Shown one piece after another: positions 1 to 6,571 of a stretch of DNA of 13,580 bases. The notes below the pieces were generated by a model. It worked only from the letters and a program-made list of their open reading frames with translations. It was not told where the DNA came from and did no database searches. Where the stretch lies: NCBI GenBank assembly GCA_949538655.1, contig CATISE010000043.1, positions 1-13,580 of the forward strand, read 5' to 3'. Origin of the DNA: Marine Group II euryarchaeote MED-G33. Its GTDB lineage: Archaea; Thermoplasmatota; Poseidoniia; Poseidoniales; Thalassarchaeaceae. The position numbers and the translations under genes are program-made. How positions within the stretch are numbered: the first letter of the stretch is position 1; the number at the start of each line of letters is the position of its first letter.

Positions 1-180
1 GAGGACGACGACGATGAGGATGAAGAATCAGAGGACGACGACGATGAGGATGAAGAATCAGAGGACGACGACGATGAGGATGAAGACTCTGAGGACGACG
101 ACGATGAGGATGAAGAATCAGAAGACGACGACGATGAGGATGAAGACCCTGAGGACGATGACGATGTGGAAGAAGAATCA
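1..180 (+). repeat. 30-bp tandem repeat inside the acidic protein gene
   Basis: Six consecutive 30-base units begin at 1, 31, 61, 91, 121 and 151, and a decayed seventh starts at 181. Units 1, 2 and 4 are identical; units 3 and 5 differ at a few bases near the end or start; unit 6 is more diverged. Each unit encodes ten residues in frame, so copy-number change would not break the gene. The array touches the left edge and may continue upstream. Confidence 0.95.
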
Positions 181-1059
181 GAGGATGATGACACAACCGA
201 TGAAGATTGGGAACAAACTGAATCACCTGAAGAATCCAAACCAGAAGGACCAGCTGAGTGGCAGCGATTCCTGATGCGAAATTACGAAAATGCATTTCCA
301 ATAATGTATACAATCGTTGCAATATTTATCGGGTTCTGGTTGGTCAATGCAATGGGTATTCTTGTCGATGGCAGTGGCGGTCCGATCGCATATGATGGAG
401 ACCCCATTAGTGAAATCAGTGCCGATACCAATTGGGTCGAAGAGGTGACCCTCGACACCGGCGATATTTATCCATGCGACAAAGAAATTCAAGAATCAGG
501 ATGTAAGAACTCCCTGACGCCATTTTCAGGTGTTAATGGCTCTTCATCTATGCCCGCTGGGTTCCATTTGGACGGTATTCTGTTCATATTACTTGGTTTG
601 GTTGGACTCGGTGGTATTGCCTACCTACAAATGCAAATCAAATCATTGCGGGCATTGCACCGTCGTAAGAAGGATAGTAGTTCAGATGATGATTCAGATT
701 CTGTGGAAAACGATTCTGAAGAAGGTGCTGACAGTGATTCGAGCACCGAAGAAGATGCCGACGAATCTGATGAAGAAGAGGATGCTGGAGACTCGGAAGA
801 AGAAACCGGCGAATCCGATGACGATGAGGAAGATGATGAAGAATCCGATGATGATGAGGAATCAGATGACGATGAGGATGACGAAGATTCTGAAGATGGA
901 ATTGAAATCGGTTCACGCGTTGGTGTCGAAGACGAAGACGGTGATTGGTACGGTGAGGTTGTAGAATTTGACGATGATGAAGATGCTGTGGTTGTCAAAC
1001 GCGAAGATGATGGTGAAGAATACGTCGTTGATTGGGACTCACTATTCCAAGATGATTGA
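1..1059 (+). CDS. Acidic two-pass membrane protein with C-terminal SH3-like segment (5' end missing)
   Basis: The frame is open from the first base, so the N-terminus lies outside the window; 352 residues are visible. Residues 1-60 are decapeptide repeats of the form EDDDDEDEES. Two hydrophobic segments follow, near residues 100-121 and 190-210. The loop between them holds two cysteines (C159, C168) that could form a disulfide. The LHRRKK stretch just after the second segment suggests, by the positive-inside rule, that both termini are cytoplasmic. Residues 226-300 are again almost only D, E and S. The last 50 residues (IEIGSRVGVEDEDGDWYGEV and onward to the WDSLF end) have the valine/glycine/tryptophan spacing of a small SH3, Tudor or KOW-like barrel. 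I do not recognise a named family. The next gene follows at once, so the two are probably cotranscribed. The reading frame is certain; function is unknown. Confidence 0.85.
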   Translation, partial: EDDDDEDEESEDDDDEDEESEDDDDEDEDSEDDDDEDEESEDDDDEDEDPEDDDDVEEESEDDDTTDEDWEQTESPEESKPEGPAEWQRFLMRNYENAFPIMYTIVAIFIGFWLVNAMGILVDGSGGPIAYDGDPISEISADTNWVEEVTLDTGDIYPCDKEIQESGCKNSLTPFSGVNGSSSMPAGFHLDGILFILLGLVGLGGIAYLQMQIKSLRALHRRKKDSSSDDDSDSVENDSEEGADSDSSTEEDADESDEEEDAGDSEEETGESDDDEEDDEESDDDEESDDDEDDEDSEDGIEIGSRVGVEDEDGDWYGEVVEFDDDEDAVVVKREDDGEEYVVDWDSLFQDD

Positions 1060-1070
1060 GAGGTGTTGAA

Positions 1071-1388
1071 TTGTCCGATTCGGAAGACCCACTCGGGGCC
1101 TTCGATGATCTAGCGTCTTGTCCTGCATGCGCCGCCTTGGCTCAGAAAGGTACACCGAGATGCCCAGAATGCGGTGCTTTTCACATGCCCATTGAAGACG
1201 CGGATACTCGTATACCTGAGCAAGAAAGACGCCCGGTTGAGAGAGTCACAGAGGAACCGCGAGACCCTGGGTTTTACAGTATTGATCCACGAGGTGAAAT
1301 TCCAGAAGAACATTTTGAGGGAGATGAGGATGCTATTGCTGATTGGGATGGTTCCAGTGTTGACTTCGATATTGGTGATGATGAATGA
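1071..1388 (+). CDS. Small zinc-ribbon protein, acidic C-terminus
   Basis: A protein of about 105 residues with one four-cysteine zinc knuckle, CPACAALAQKGTPRCPEC (C17, C20, C31, C34), near the N-terminus and a long acidic tail ending DFDIGDDE. I chose the TTG at 1071 because a GAGGTG ribosome-binding site sits at 1060-1065, just after the upstream stop; this gives MSDSEDPLGAFDDLA. The alternative ATG at 1056 overlaps that stop as ATGA and adds five residues. The gene overlaps alaX by four bases at its 3' end, so translational coupling is likely. I do not recognise a family. A zinc-dependent nucleic-acid or protein contact is the usual role of such ribbons, but nothing here fixes a partner. 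Confidence 0.8.
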   Translation: MSDSEDPLGAFDDLASCPACAALAQKGTPRCPECGAFHMPIEDADTRIPEQERRPVERVTEEPRDPGFYSIDPRGEIPEEHFEGDEDAIADWDGSSVDFDIGDDE

Positions 1389-2107
1389 CTGTCCTGGGGC
1401 ATTTAGACCAACATCCTGGTTTGAATCCACCTGATTTTTCTGCTGTCGTGACCTCTATTGACGACAATTCAATTCAATTGGATAAGACGTTTTTCTATCC
1501 AATGGGGGGTGGACAACCTGCAGATCGTGGCAGCATGATATCTGAATCATTTGAATGTAATATTGTGGAGATTCGTAAGAAAGAGGCTGTATTACACCAA
1601 TTCGAATCCGCCAAAGGTACCGTAAATATTGGTGACATAATTCATTGTAGCATCGACCCCATATGGCGTAACAAATTGTCCAAAATGCATACTGCACAGC
1701 ACCTAATCAGCGCCCTCGCAAATGAAGAATGGGGAGCCCATACAGTTGGCAATCAAATTGGTTTTGAGAAAACCAGAATCGACTTGGAATTTGATAACCG
1801 AGATATATTTGACAGACAATACTTGGAACAACTCGTTAATGATACCATCAGCCAAAATCTATCAGTTTCCATGGATTTTAGACCTTCAGTCGAATTGTTA
1901 GATAACCCCCTCGTTCGAGTAAATATGGCTAGAATGCCACCAAATATCGATATCTGGCGGACCATATCTATTGGGGATCTTGACGTCTGCCCCTGCGCCG
2001 GTACCCACGTTCCCAACACAGGGATGATTCCAGAGATTGAAATTTCACGTGTCAAGAGTAAAGGAGCTGGCAGATTGCGTGTTGAGTATTTATTGAAAGA
2101 ACTTTAA
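1385..2107 (+). CDS. alaX: Alanyl-tRNA editing protein AlaX (AlaX-M type)
   Basis: A free-standing trans-editing hydrolase related to the editing domain of alanyl-tRNA synthetase; members of the family deacylate mischarged Ser-tRNA(Ala), and in some cases Gly-tRNA(Ala), in the cytoplasm. The 240-residue protein has the N-terminal glycine-rich loop FFYPMGGGQPADRG (residues 36-49), which separates AlaX-M from the shorter AlaX-S. It also has both zinc motifs, HTAQH (H102, H106) and CPCAGTH (C204, H208), and the downstream GAGRLRVEY stretch. Length fits AlaX-M. The ATG at 1385 overlaps the previous stop as ATGA, which supports this start and places the gene at the end of an operon with the zinc-ribbon and acidic membrane proteins. 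All expected catalytic residues are present. Confidence 0.93.
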   Translation: MTVLGHLDQHPGLNPPDFSAVVTSIDDNSIQLDKTFFYPMGGGQPADRGSMISESFECNIVEIRKKEAVLHQFESAKGTVNIGDIIHCSIDPIWRNKLSKMHTAQHLISALANEEWGAHTVGNQIGFEKTRIDLEFDNRDIFDRQYLEQLVNDTISQNLSVSMDFRPSVELLDNPLVRVNMARMPPNIDIWRTISIGDLDVCPCAGTHVPNTGMIPEIEISRVKSKGAGRLRVEYLLKEL

Positions 2108-2118
2108 AAACTATTGGA

Positions 2119-2124
2119 TTTTTT
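2119..2124 (+). terminator. T-rich transcription terminator after alaX
   Basis: A run of six T residues lies 12 bases after the alaX stop codon, in an AT-rich stretch and with no hairpin. Archaeal terminators are often simple U-tracts, and a new promoter-like region starts just downstream, so this is a plausible 3' end for the upstream operon. Confidence 0.4.
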
Positions 2125-2140
2125 ATTACAATTATAATTG

Positions 2141-2149
2141 TTTAAAATA
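2141..2149 (+). promoter_or_regulatory. TATA-like box upstream of the DUF5679-like gene
   Basis: TTTAAAATA resembles an archaeal TATA box and sits in the most AT-rich intergenic stretch of the window. It would place transcription start near 2170-2175, about 55 bases ahead of the chosen ATG. An in-frame TTG at 2176 is close to that point, so a leaderless longer form cannot be excluded. Confidence 0.4.
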
Positions 2150-2226
2150 GAATTATTGTTAAACCATATGCGGAGTTGCAAATCGAATCGTTCATATCCA
2201 GCATGTTGTTCATCGGTTTGATTCTC

Positions 2227-2379
2227 ATGGCTGACTACGAAGGGTTCTGTCTCAAATGCAAAACATATGGGCCGATTAAAGATGTTCAGCACTACTCAAT
2301 GGCCAATGGCCGAAAGAGGGTAGGTGGCACTTGTTCACAGCCTGGGTGCACAGGTAAGATCTCGAAGATCGTCGGTTGA
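2227..2379 (+). CDS. 50-residue zinc-ribbon protein (DUF5679-like)
   Basis: A very small protein: FCLKCKTYGPIKDV at residues 7-20, a central SMANGRKRVGGTC, then a CSQPGC knuckle and a short basic end. The pattern of an N-terminal CxxC, a conserved M-x-NGR and a second cysteine pair matches DUF5679 as I remember it, a zinc-ribbon family found alone or attached to DNA-binding proteins. Cysteines C8, C11, C36 and C41 are the likely zinc ligands. I chose the ATG at 2227 because it starts the family-like core. The upstream TTG at 2176 would add a hydrophobic segment, MQIESFISSMLFIGLIL, atypical for the family. No clear ribosome-binding site precedes either start. Function is unknown; a nucleic-acid role is likely. 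Confidence 0.75.
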   Translation: MADYEGFCLKCKTYGPIKDVQHYSMANGRKRVGGTCSQPGCTGKISKIVG

Positions 2380-2402
2380 TTCCACTACGACAGAACGAAT
2401 CA

Positions 2403-2410
2403 TCCAAATA
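2403..2410 (+). promoter_or_regulatory. Possible TATA-like box for tRNA-Val
   Basis: CCAAATAC is centred about 28 bases before the first base of the tRNA, the expected archaeal TATA distance. The match to a consensus is weak, and position is the main support. Confidence 0.3.
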
Positions 2411-2434
2411 CAAAACTGCGCACGAGAATGCATA

Positions 2435-2507
2435 GGGCCCGTGGTCTAGGGGTTATGACGTCGCCTTGACATGGCGAAGATCGCCAGTTCAATTCTGGCC
2501 GGGCCCA
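2435..2507 (+). tRNA. tRNA-Val (anticodon GAC)
   Basis: A complete cloverleaf can be folded by eye. The acceptor stem is GGGCCCG with CGGGCCC, the anticodon stem TCGCC with GGCGA closes loop TTGACAT (anticodon GAC), and the T-arm is GCCAG-TTCAATT-CTGGC. The D-arm is formed by GTC and GAC. The discriminator base is A2507, no CCA is encoded, and there is no intron. G15 (2449) and C48 form the expected Levitt pair. In archaea G15 is the position modified to archaeosine, whose precursor pathway is encoded later in this window. Confidence 0.97.
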
Positions 2508-2528
2508 CTCATCTTGCAAAATAGCTCT

Positions 2529-2564
2529 ATTGCACCCCTTTAGTCTAGGGTATGAAGGTGCAAT
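2529..2564 (+). repeat. Hairpin just downstream of tRNA-Val
   Basis: ATTGCACC at 2529-2536 is the exact reverse complement of GGTGCAAT at 2557-2564. An alternative inner pairing, CCCT (2536-2539) with AGGG (2547-2550), lies inside the loop. It starts 22 bases after the tRNA and could protect or end its precursor; that role is inferred. Confidence 0.6.
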
Positions 2565-2567
2565 CAA

Positions 2568-2579
2568 CCAAATATTTGG
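2568..2579. repeat. 12-bp perfect palindrome
   Basis: CCAAATATTTGG reads the same on both strands and lies four bases after the preceding hairpin. It may be a protein-binding site or a TATA-like element usable in both directions. Nothing downstream shows which. Confidence 0.5.
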
Positions 2580-2639
2580 ATTCTTGGTACCTAAATGTGT
2601 CACTGAAAGCCTGTTGTTGATTTCGGATATATTCCAAGG

Positions 2640-2661
2640 GCCGATAACATGGATTATCGGC
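2640..2661. repeat. Strong hairpin in the tRNA-hutI gap
   Basis: GCCGATAA (2640-2647) pairs perfectly with TTATCGGC (2654-2661) around a six-base loop CATGGA. An eight-pair stem with a short loop is a good candidate for a folded RNA on either strand. There is no T-tract on either side, so it is not a classical intrinsic terminator. Confidence 0.6.
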
Positions 2662-2800
2662 ACTAACGGTGTGCTAGATTCTAGGGCATCCGGAAGATGA
2701 TCCCAATTCAACATGGATATGTTCTTACAAATTATGATTGAATGATTTGGCTCGTTTATGTTGATTGATGTGAATGGTGCTTTGGAATTGTTTAAATCGT

Positions 2801-4054
2801 TTATTCATAATGCACCCAAGTTTTGTGGATGCCGCTGTGGCCAGGAGATTGGCACCAAGATTCAACAATTTCAGAATTCAACTGGTTGAAGTTTGCAATG
2901 GCACCTATTGCAATTACACCATGGGCACCATTTTCTTGAATGGGCAATGTAGTTGCGGAGTTACGTGTGACAGATGCGAGGGCAGCAATTGGATCTATCT
3001 TCAAACGATGACATGCCAATGATCCAGTCATTGGTATAGACAGGGATTGACAGTTTGGATTGAAGTCAGTTGCTAGTGTCCAGGGCCATTCCTCGTCAAT
3101 GCACATTTGAATGGGTGGCCATACATCTGAACCCATTACATATGGCGTACCTGGTAAGAACCCTTGAACCGTTCCTGCTTCTGCTGCTGCTGCACGGGCG
3201 TCTTCACTGGAGTGGATTGCATGATCAGCTGTAACAGCCCCCAGCTCTGCTGCCAATTCCAATCCACTACCATCTGTGAATTCATCTACATGCAACCGAA
3301 TAGAGAAACCTGCCCTCTTTGCTTCTTTGCAGATTTCCTCTGTGTCCTCAATGGTAAACCAACCTGGTTCGCAGAAAACATCGGCCGAATGTGCTATGCC
3401 TTGTTCAATGACTGAAGGTAATTGATCAGATAGTAATTCTTCGACATATTCTGCTCTTGACATTCCATGTGGTATGTCGTGGGCACCCATCCAAGTCGCA
3501 CTCATCTGTAAATCGGGATTTTGAATTTGTAAATCTCGATATGTCTCCAGTAATTTCAATTCACTGTTTGTATCTAAGCCGTATCCTGATTTTGCTTCAA
3601 TGAAGGTAGTTCCATGATTTTTAGCTACTGAAATTCTGGACTGGCCAATTTGTTTGAGGGATTGACTTCCCCTTGTTTGGCTGACAGTATGGCGTATACC
3701 CCCTCCCGCTTCAGCAACTTCGGAATAACTCATTCCTTGCTGCCTCATGCGCATTTCATTTGACCGATCTCCCGCCCAAAGTAAGTGTGTGTGTGCGTCA
3801 ACAAATCCTGGGGTGATCGCTTTACCCGAGAGATCGTGTGCTATTGATTCTTGACCAAATTCTGCGATTATTTCCTCTGTGGGTGCAATTATCTTGAACC
3901 TGCCAGATTCAATCACAAATCCATGTCCAGCGGGGTAAATCTGTTCATCTGAAGACATTTCAAGACCGACCAGAGGTTTGGTCACATCTCCTGTAGAGAA
4001 GTGGGCAATTGGGCCGGCGTTGACAAAAATACGTCTACTTCCCCCTTGAGCCAT
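2801..4054 (-). CDS. hutI: Imidazolonepropionase HutI
   Basis: HutI hydrolyses 4-imidazolone-5-propanoate to N-formimino-L-glutamate, the third step of histidine degradation, in the cytoplasm. It is a metal-dependent amidohydrolase. Numbering from the ATG at 4054 (417 residues), the family features are PGFVDAHTHLLWAGDR with metal ligands H88 and H90, the SGYGL substrate loop, LHVDEF (H255), TADHAIHS (H278) and TDFNP (D330). These positions sit 6-8 residues beyond those I recall for the Bacillus enzyme, so length and spacing fit. The frame stays open upstream to a GTG at 4150, but that extension (MSDSPRMKGRV and onward) is unlike the family and would overlap divergent tsaD; MAQGGSRRIF is preferred. 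No other hut gene is in the window. The end faces the tRNA. Confidence 0.93.
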   Translation of the reverse strand: MAQGGSRRIFVNAGPIAHFSTGDVTKPLVGLEMSSDEQIYPAGHGFVIESGRFKIIAPTEEIIAEFGQESIAHDLSGKAITPGFVDAHTHLLWAGDRSNEMRMRQQGMSYSEVAEAGGGIRHTVSQTRGSQSLKQIGQSRISVAKNHGTTFIEAKSGYGLDTNSELKLLETYRDLQIQNPDLQMSATWMGAHDIPHGMSRAEYVEELLSDQLPSVIEQGIAHSADVFCEPGWFTIEDTEEICKEAKRAGFSIRLHVDEFTDGSGLELAAELGAVTADHAIHSSEDARAAAAEAGTVQGFLPGTPYVMGSDVWPPIQMCIDEEWPWTLATDFNPNCQSLSIPMTGSLACHRLKIDPIAALASVTRNSATTLPIQENGAHGVIAIGAIANFNQLNSEIVESWCQSPGHSGIHKTWVHYE

Positions 4055-4086
4055 GAATATCCGTAGGTCATCAGGCTTGAAAGGGT

Positions 4087-5163
4087 GTGCCCATTCGCAC
4101 TTGCATGGTCCTCGAGTCACGCGCCCCTTCATGCGAGGCGAATCGCTCACGTGATGCGGGAGGAATCATTCTCGGGATTGAATCGACTGCACACACATTT
4201 TCGATTGGCTGGGTCGATGGATTGGGAGTCCCTGGTAAATCCGTTTCTGCCTTTGTTAGACCAATTAAAGGTGGCATACACCCTCGAGAAGCCGCAGACC
4301 ACCACGCAAAACATGCAGGTGCAATTCTACAGGAGTTGTTGGACAAAGAAGTCCAATTATCCGAGGTAAAAGCAATTGCATTTTCACAAGGCCCTGGCTT
4401 AGGACCTTGCCTGAGAATCGGGGCCTCGGTAGCCCGTTCATTAGCAATTCAACTAAACGTTCCACTCGTCGGTGTAAATCATTGTGTCGCCCATATCGAA
4501 GTGGGTCGCGAACGATGTGATTGTGACGATCCAGTTTTGCTGTACGCAAGTGGTGGTAATACACAGGTAATCGCCCGCTTGGATGGTAAATATCGGGTAT
4601 TAGGCGAGACACTGGATATCGGCATTGGCAATATGTTGGACAAGTTTGCTAGGGAGCAAGGCATCCCATTCCCTGGTGGCCCCAAAATCGAATCTTTGGC
4701 GCTTGAATGGCTACATGATAATCCAAATCCAAGTCTTGAAGGATTGGAATTACCTTATGCAGTTCAAGGGATGGATTTGGCTTTCTCCGGAGTACTAAAT
4801 GCGGCGCTGAATCTTGTTGAAAATGGAGTCCCTTTACCCGCAGTTTGCTGGTCACTACAAGAACACACTTTCGCTGCATGTGTTGAAGTTGCAGAACGTG
4901 CGATGGCACATGCAGGCAAAGATGAACTTCTCCTTGGTGGCGGTGTTGCTTGTAACGAAAGGTTGCGGAGCATGTGCCAAATAATGGCAACTAGTCGTGA
5001 TTCAACATCGCATGTTCCAGAAAAGTTTCTATGCATCGATAATGGTAGTATGATCGCAACTTTAGGACGTCTGCAATTGCTGTGGGGTTGTGAAACTGCC
5101 TTGGACGAATCTGGTGTGCGTCAGGATTTGAGAACTGATGAAACACCCATCCTTTGGAACTGA
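4087..5163 (+). CDS. tsaD: tRNA N6-threonylcarbamoyladenosine synthase subunit TsaD/Kae1
   Basis: The catalytic ASKHA-fold subunit of KEOPS, which transfers threonylcarbamoyl to A37 of ANN-decoding tRNAs. Seen in order: the phosphate loop LGIESTAHTF (residues 29-38), the metal motif HCVAH (H132, H136), YASGGNTQVI, GETLDIGIGNMLDKF, GGGVACNERL and CIDNGSMIA with the third ligand D318. The protein ends with no Bud32 kinase fusion, unlike some archaeal homologues. The start is uncertain. GTG 4087 and ATG 4105 both add about 20-26 residues before the usual N-terminus, without a good ribosome-binding site. Kae1 proteins normally begin almost at LGIE, near codon 4165, where only ATC/ATT codons follow a GGGAGGA sequence. 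Divergent from hutI; the next gene follows on the same strand after about 65 bases. Confidence 0.95.
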   Translation: MPIRTCMVLESRAPSCEANRSRDAGGIILGIESTAHTFSIGWVDGLGVPGKSVSAFVRPIKGGIHPREAADHHAKHAGAILQELLDKEVQLSEVKAIAFSQGPGLGPCLRIGASVARSLAIQLNVPLVGVNHCVAHIEVGRERCDCDDPVLLYASGGNTQVIARLDGKYRVLGETLDIGIGNMLDKFAREQGIPFPGGPKIESLALEWLHDNPNPSLEGLELPYAVQGMDLAFSGVLNAALNLVENGVPLPAVCWSLQEHTFAACVEVAERAMAHAGKDELLLGGGVACNERLRSMCQIMATSRDSTSHVPEKFLCIDNGSMIATLGRLQLLWGCETALDESGVRQDLRTDETPILWN

Positions 5164-5227
5164 CCCAATTTGACGAAGCCAACCCTTATGGCAGGTGGGC
5201 TTGAGGTCCGGCCGGAGGCAGGAAGAC

Positions 5228-5974
5228 TTGGGGTCAAATGACGAACCGTCAAATCCATTCAGTAAGAACCCTAAGAAGGCTGCCTCAACCCCAAATAATC
5301 GTAATCCTAAACAGAAGCGAAACGACTCGAAACGTGCACCTAAGGGTCCACCAACACCACCTGGGAAATCCGCTAAAGCACCCCCTGTTGCGCCCACAAG
5401 TTCGAAACCAGTGGCTGAAAAATCTGGCACAGCTCCAGCTCCAACTCGAGCACCAGGGCGCACTAGCAAGAGTGTGGGTCTCAGAAAACAATCCTCAAAA
5501 CGCAAAGCTGAATTGCAAAGTAAAACCGATGAGAAGGCGCGTCAATTAATCGAAGCCAGTCGTGCCAAATCAGTTGCGAAGCCTGCCGATCGTGCTGACG
5601 CAAAGCCTACAACCAAGAAAGAACCCACCAACCCGTTCAAAAAAACACAGTCATCTGGTCCCAGACCAGCTCCACGAAGGGGTGGCAGATTCAACAAACG
5701 AAACAAGCCGCAGGGACCTTCTAAGAGGGTTCAAAAATTGCATCGCGGCAAATATATGGAATTCAAATATGACGTCCGTAAGATCCTTGATGAGGAAAGT
5801 GTAGAGGATGAACACCGTTCAAATATATTGGGACAAACTTGGGCAAAGGGTGAAAGACAGAGCGTTTCTGATGCCAAAGAATTCCTTGTTGACAAGGTCA
5901 ATGCTGGTATCATCAGTGAAGTATGTTCAAAGAGAATCATTAAGTTGATTGATTCGTTAACAACCAGAAGGTGA
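5228..5974 (+). CDS. Unrecognised basic, proline/lysine-rich protein with C-terminal helical domain
   Basis: About 248 residues. The first two thirds are low-complexity and disordered in appearance, rich in K, R, P, S and A, with repeated NPF motifs (SNPFSKN, TNPFKKT). A run of arginine and glycine (PAPRRGGRFNKRNK) precedes a compact C-terminal domain of about 75 residues that looks helical, from YMEFKYDVRKILDEE to the TTRR end. I chose TTG 5228 because GGAGG lies nine bases upstream at 5214-5218; GTG 5195 in the same frame lacks such a site. It stands between tsaD and the FKBP gene, four bases before the latter. A basic disordered arm plus a small domain suggests RNA or ribosome contact, perhaps with the neighbouring chaperone, but this is inference only. 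Confidence 0.78.
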   Translation: MGSNDEPSNPFSKNPKKAASTPNNRNPKQKRNDSKRAPKGPPTPPGKSAKAPPVAPTSSKPVAEKSGTAPAPTRAPGRTSKSVGLRKQSSKRKAELQSKTDEKARQLIEASRAKSVAKPADRADAKPTTKKEPTNPFKKTQSSGPRPAPRRGGRFNKRNKPQGPSKRVQKLHRGKYMEFKYDVRKILDEESVEDEHRSNILGQTWAKGERQSVSDAKEFLVDKVNAGIISEVCSKRIIKLIDSLTTRR

Positions 5975-5978
5975 AATT

Positions 5979-6518
5979 ATGGTAAAAGTTGCAAAAGATA
6001 CGGTGGCAAGAGTGCATTATACTGGAACGTTCCCCGATAATGGTCAAGAATTTGATACTAGTCGAAATGGTGAACCACTCACTTTTTTGGTTGGGCACAA
6101 AGGCATGATTCCAGGGTTTGAAAGAGAATTGATGGGCGCTTCTACAGGTGATTCACGTTCTTTCACACTGGAACCAGAAGACGCATATGGACACCCATCA
6201 GATGCATTGATCCAGGAAGTTCCCCGACAAATGTTCCCAGAAGATATGCCAATTGATTTGGGTATGATGCTGATGTCCGATGCTGGACCACTTCGAATCG
6301 TTGCGATTACCGATGAGACTGTTCGCTGTGATTTTAACAACCCCATGGCTGGTAAAACACTGCATTTCGAAGTTGAAGTAGTTGAAGTTAGAGCCGCTAC
6401 TGCTAATGAATTAGCGCATGGGCACGTACACGGACCCGGGGGTGTCGAACACGAAACTCAAAAATCAAGTGATGACAATACCGATTGCCTTCCTGACAAA
6501 TCCTGCTGCGGTGGTTAG
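5979..6518 (+). CDS. slyD: FKBP-type peptidyl-prolyl isomerase, SlyD-like
   Basis: A cytoplasmic prolyl isomerase and chaperone of 179 residues. The N-terminal FKBP half starts VARVHYTGTFPDNGQEFDTS and continues through MIPGFERELMG. A SlyD-type insert-in-flap domain occupies roughly residues 70-120, introduced by EPEDAYG, and the chain returns to the FKBP fold at NNPMAGKTLHFEVEVVEV. This corresponds to the NHPLAGK signature, with one histidine replaced by asparagine. The tail holds a histidine cluster (HGHVHGPGGVEH, 147-158) and cysteines (C170, C176, C177), as in metal-binding SlyD tails. The ATG follows the previous stop by four bases, with AGGTGA as the ribosome-binding site, so it is cotranscribed with the basic protein. 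A short inverted repeat separates it from the mutase. Confidence 0.93.
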   Translation: MVKVAKDTVARVHYTGTFPDNGQEFDTSRNGEPLTFLVGHKGMIPGFERELMGASTGDSRSFTLEPEDAYGHPSDALIQEVPRQMFPEDMPIDLGMMLMSDAGPLRIVAITDETVRCDFNNPMAGKTLHFEVEVVEVRAATANELAHGHVHGPGGVEHETQKSSDDNTDCLPDKSCCGG

Positions 6519-6519
6519 T

Positions 6520-6556
6520 TTCACGGAACGATTGAAGGGGTTGACCCCTTCGTGAA
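6520..6556 (+). repeat. Two-level hairpin between FKBP and mutase genes
   Basis: GAAGGGG (6534-6540) pairs with CCCCTTC (6545-6551) around TTGA, and an outer TTCAC (6520-6524) pairs with GTGAA (6552-6556), leaving eight unpaired bases on the left arm. It starts two bases after the FKBP stop and ends five before the mutase ribosome-binding site. It may be a processing site, attenuator or operator; there is no T-tract after it. Confidence 0.6.
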
Positions 6557-6571
6557 CTACGAGGAGTCGCA

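Larger units (their letters stand above)
2508..2800. other. Gene-free region with several inverted repeats
   Basis: There is no convincing coding sequence between the tRNA and the 3' end of hutI. Three inverted repeats, listed separately, occur within 135 bases. Reading frames that cross this stretch on the minus strand run through the tRNA and are not believable. The region lies between convergent units, so terminators, or a small RNA, are the likely content. Confidence 0.6.

Noticed and set aside
1..180. CRISPR array
   Set aside because: The 30-base units are directly adjacent with no spacers and read in frame as part of a protein.
14..274. A plus-strand frame of basic MRMKNQRTTT-like repeats
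   Set aside because: It is the shifted reading of the 30-bp tandem repeat; the acidic frame is open from the window edge and continues into membrane segments and a folded C-terminus.
621..998. Minus-strand serine-rich frame
   Set aside because: Poly-serine results from reading the Asp/Glu/Ser codons of the acidic tail on the opposite strand.
2400..2714. Minus-strand open frame of 104 codons
   Set aside because: It crosses the complete tRNA-Val gene in antisense and shows no domain or start signal.
3164..3415. Cysteine-rich plus-strand frame
   Set aside because: It lies entirely antisense to well-conserved hutI sequence, and the cysteines are a by-product of codon complementarity.
4055..4150. 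32-residue N-terminal extension of HutI from GTG 4150
   Set aside because: The added residues do not resemble HutI N-termini and would overlap the divergent tsaD gene.
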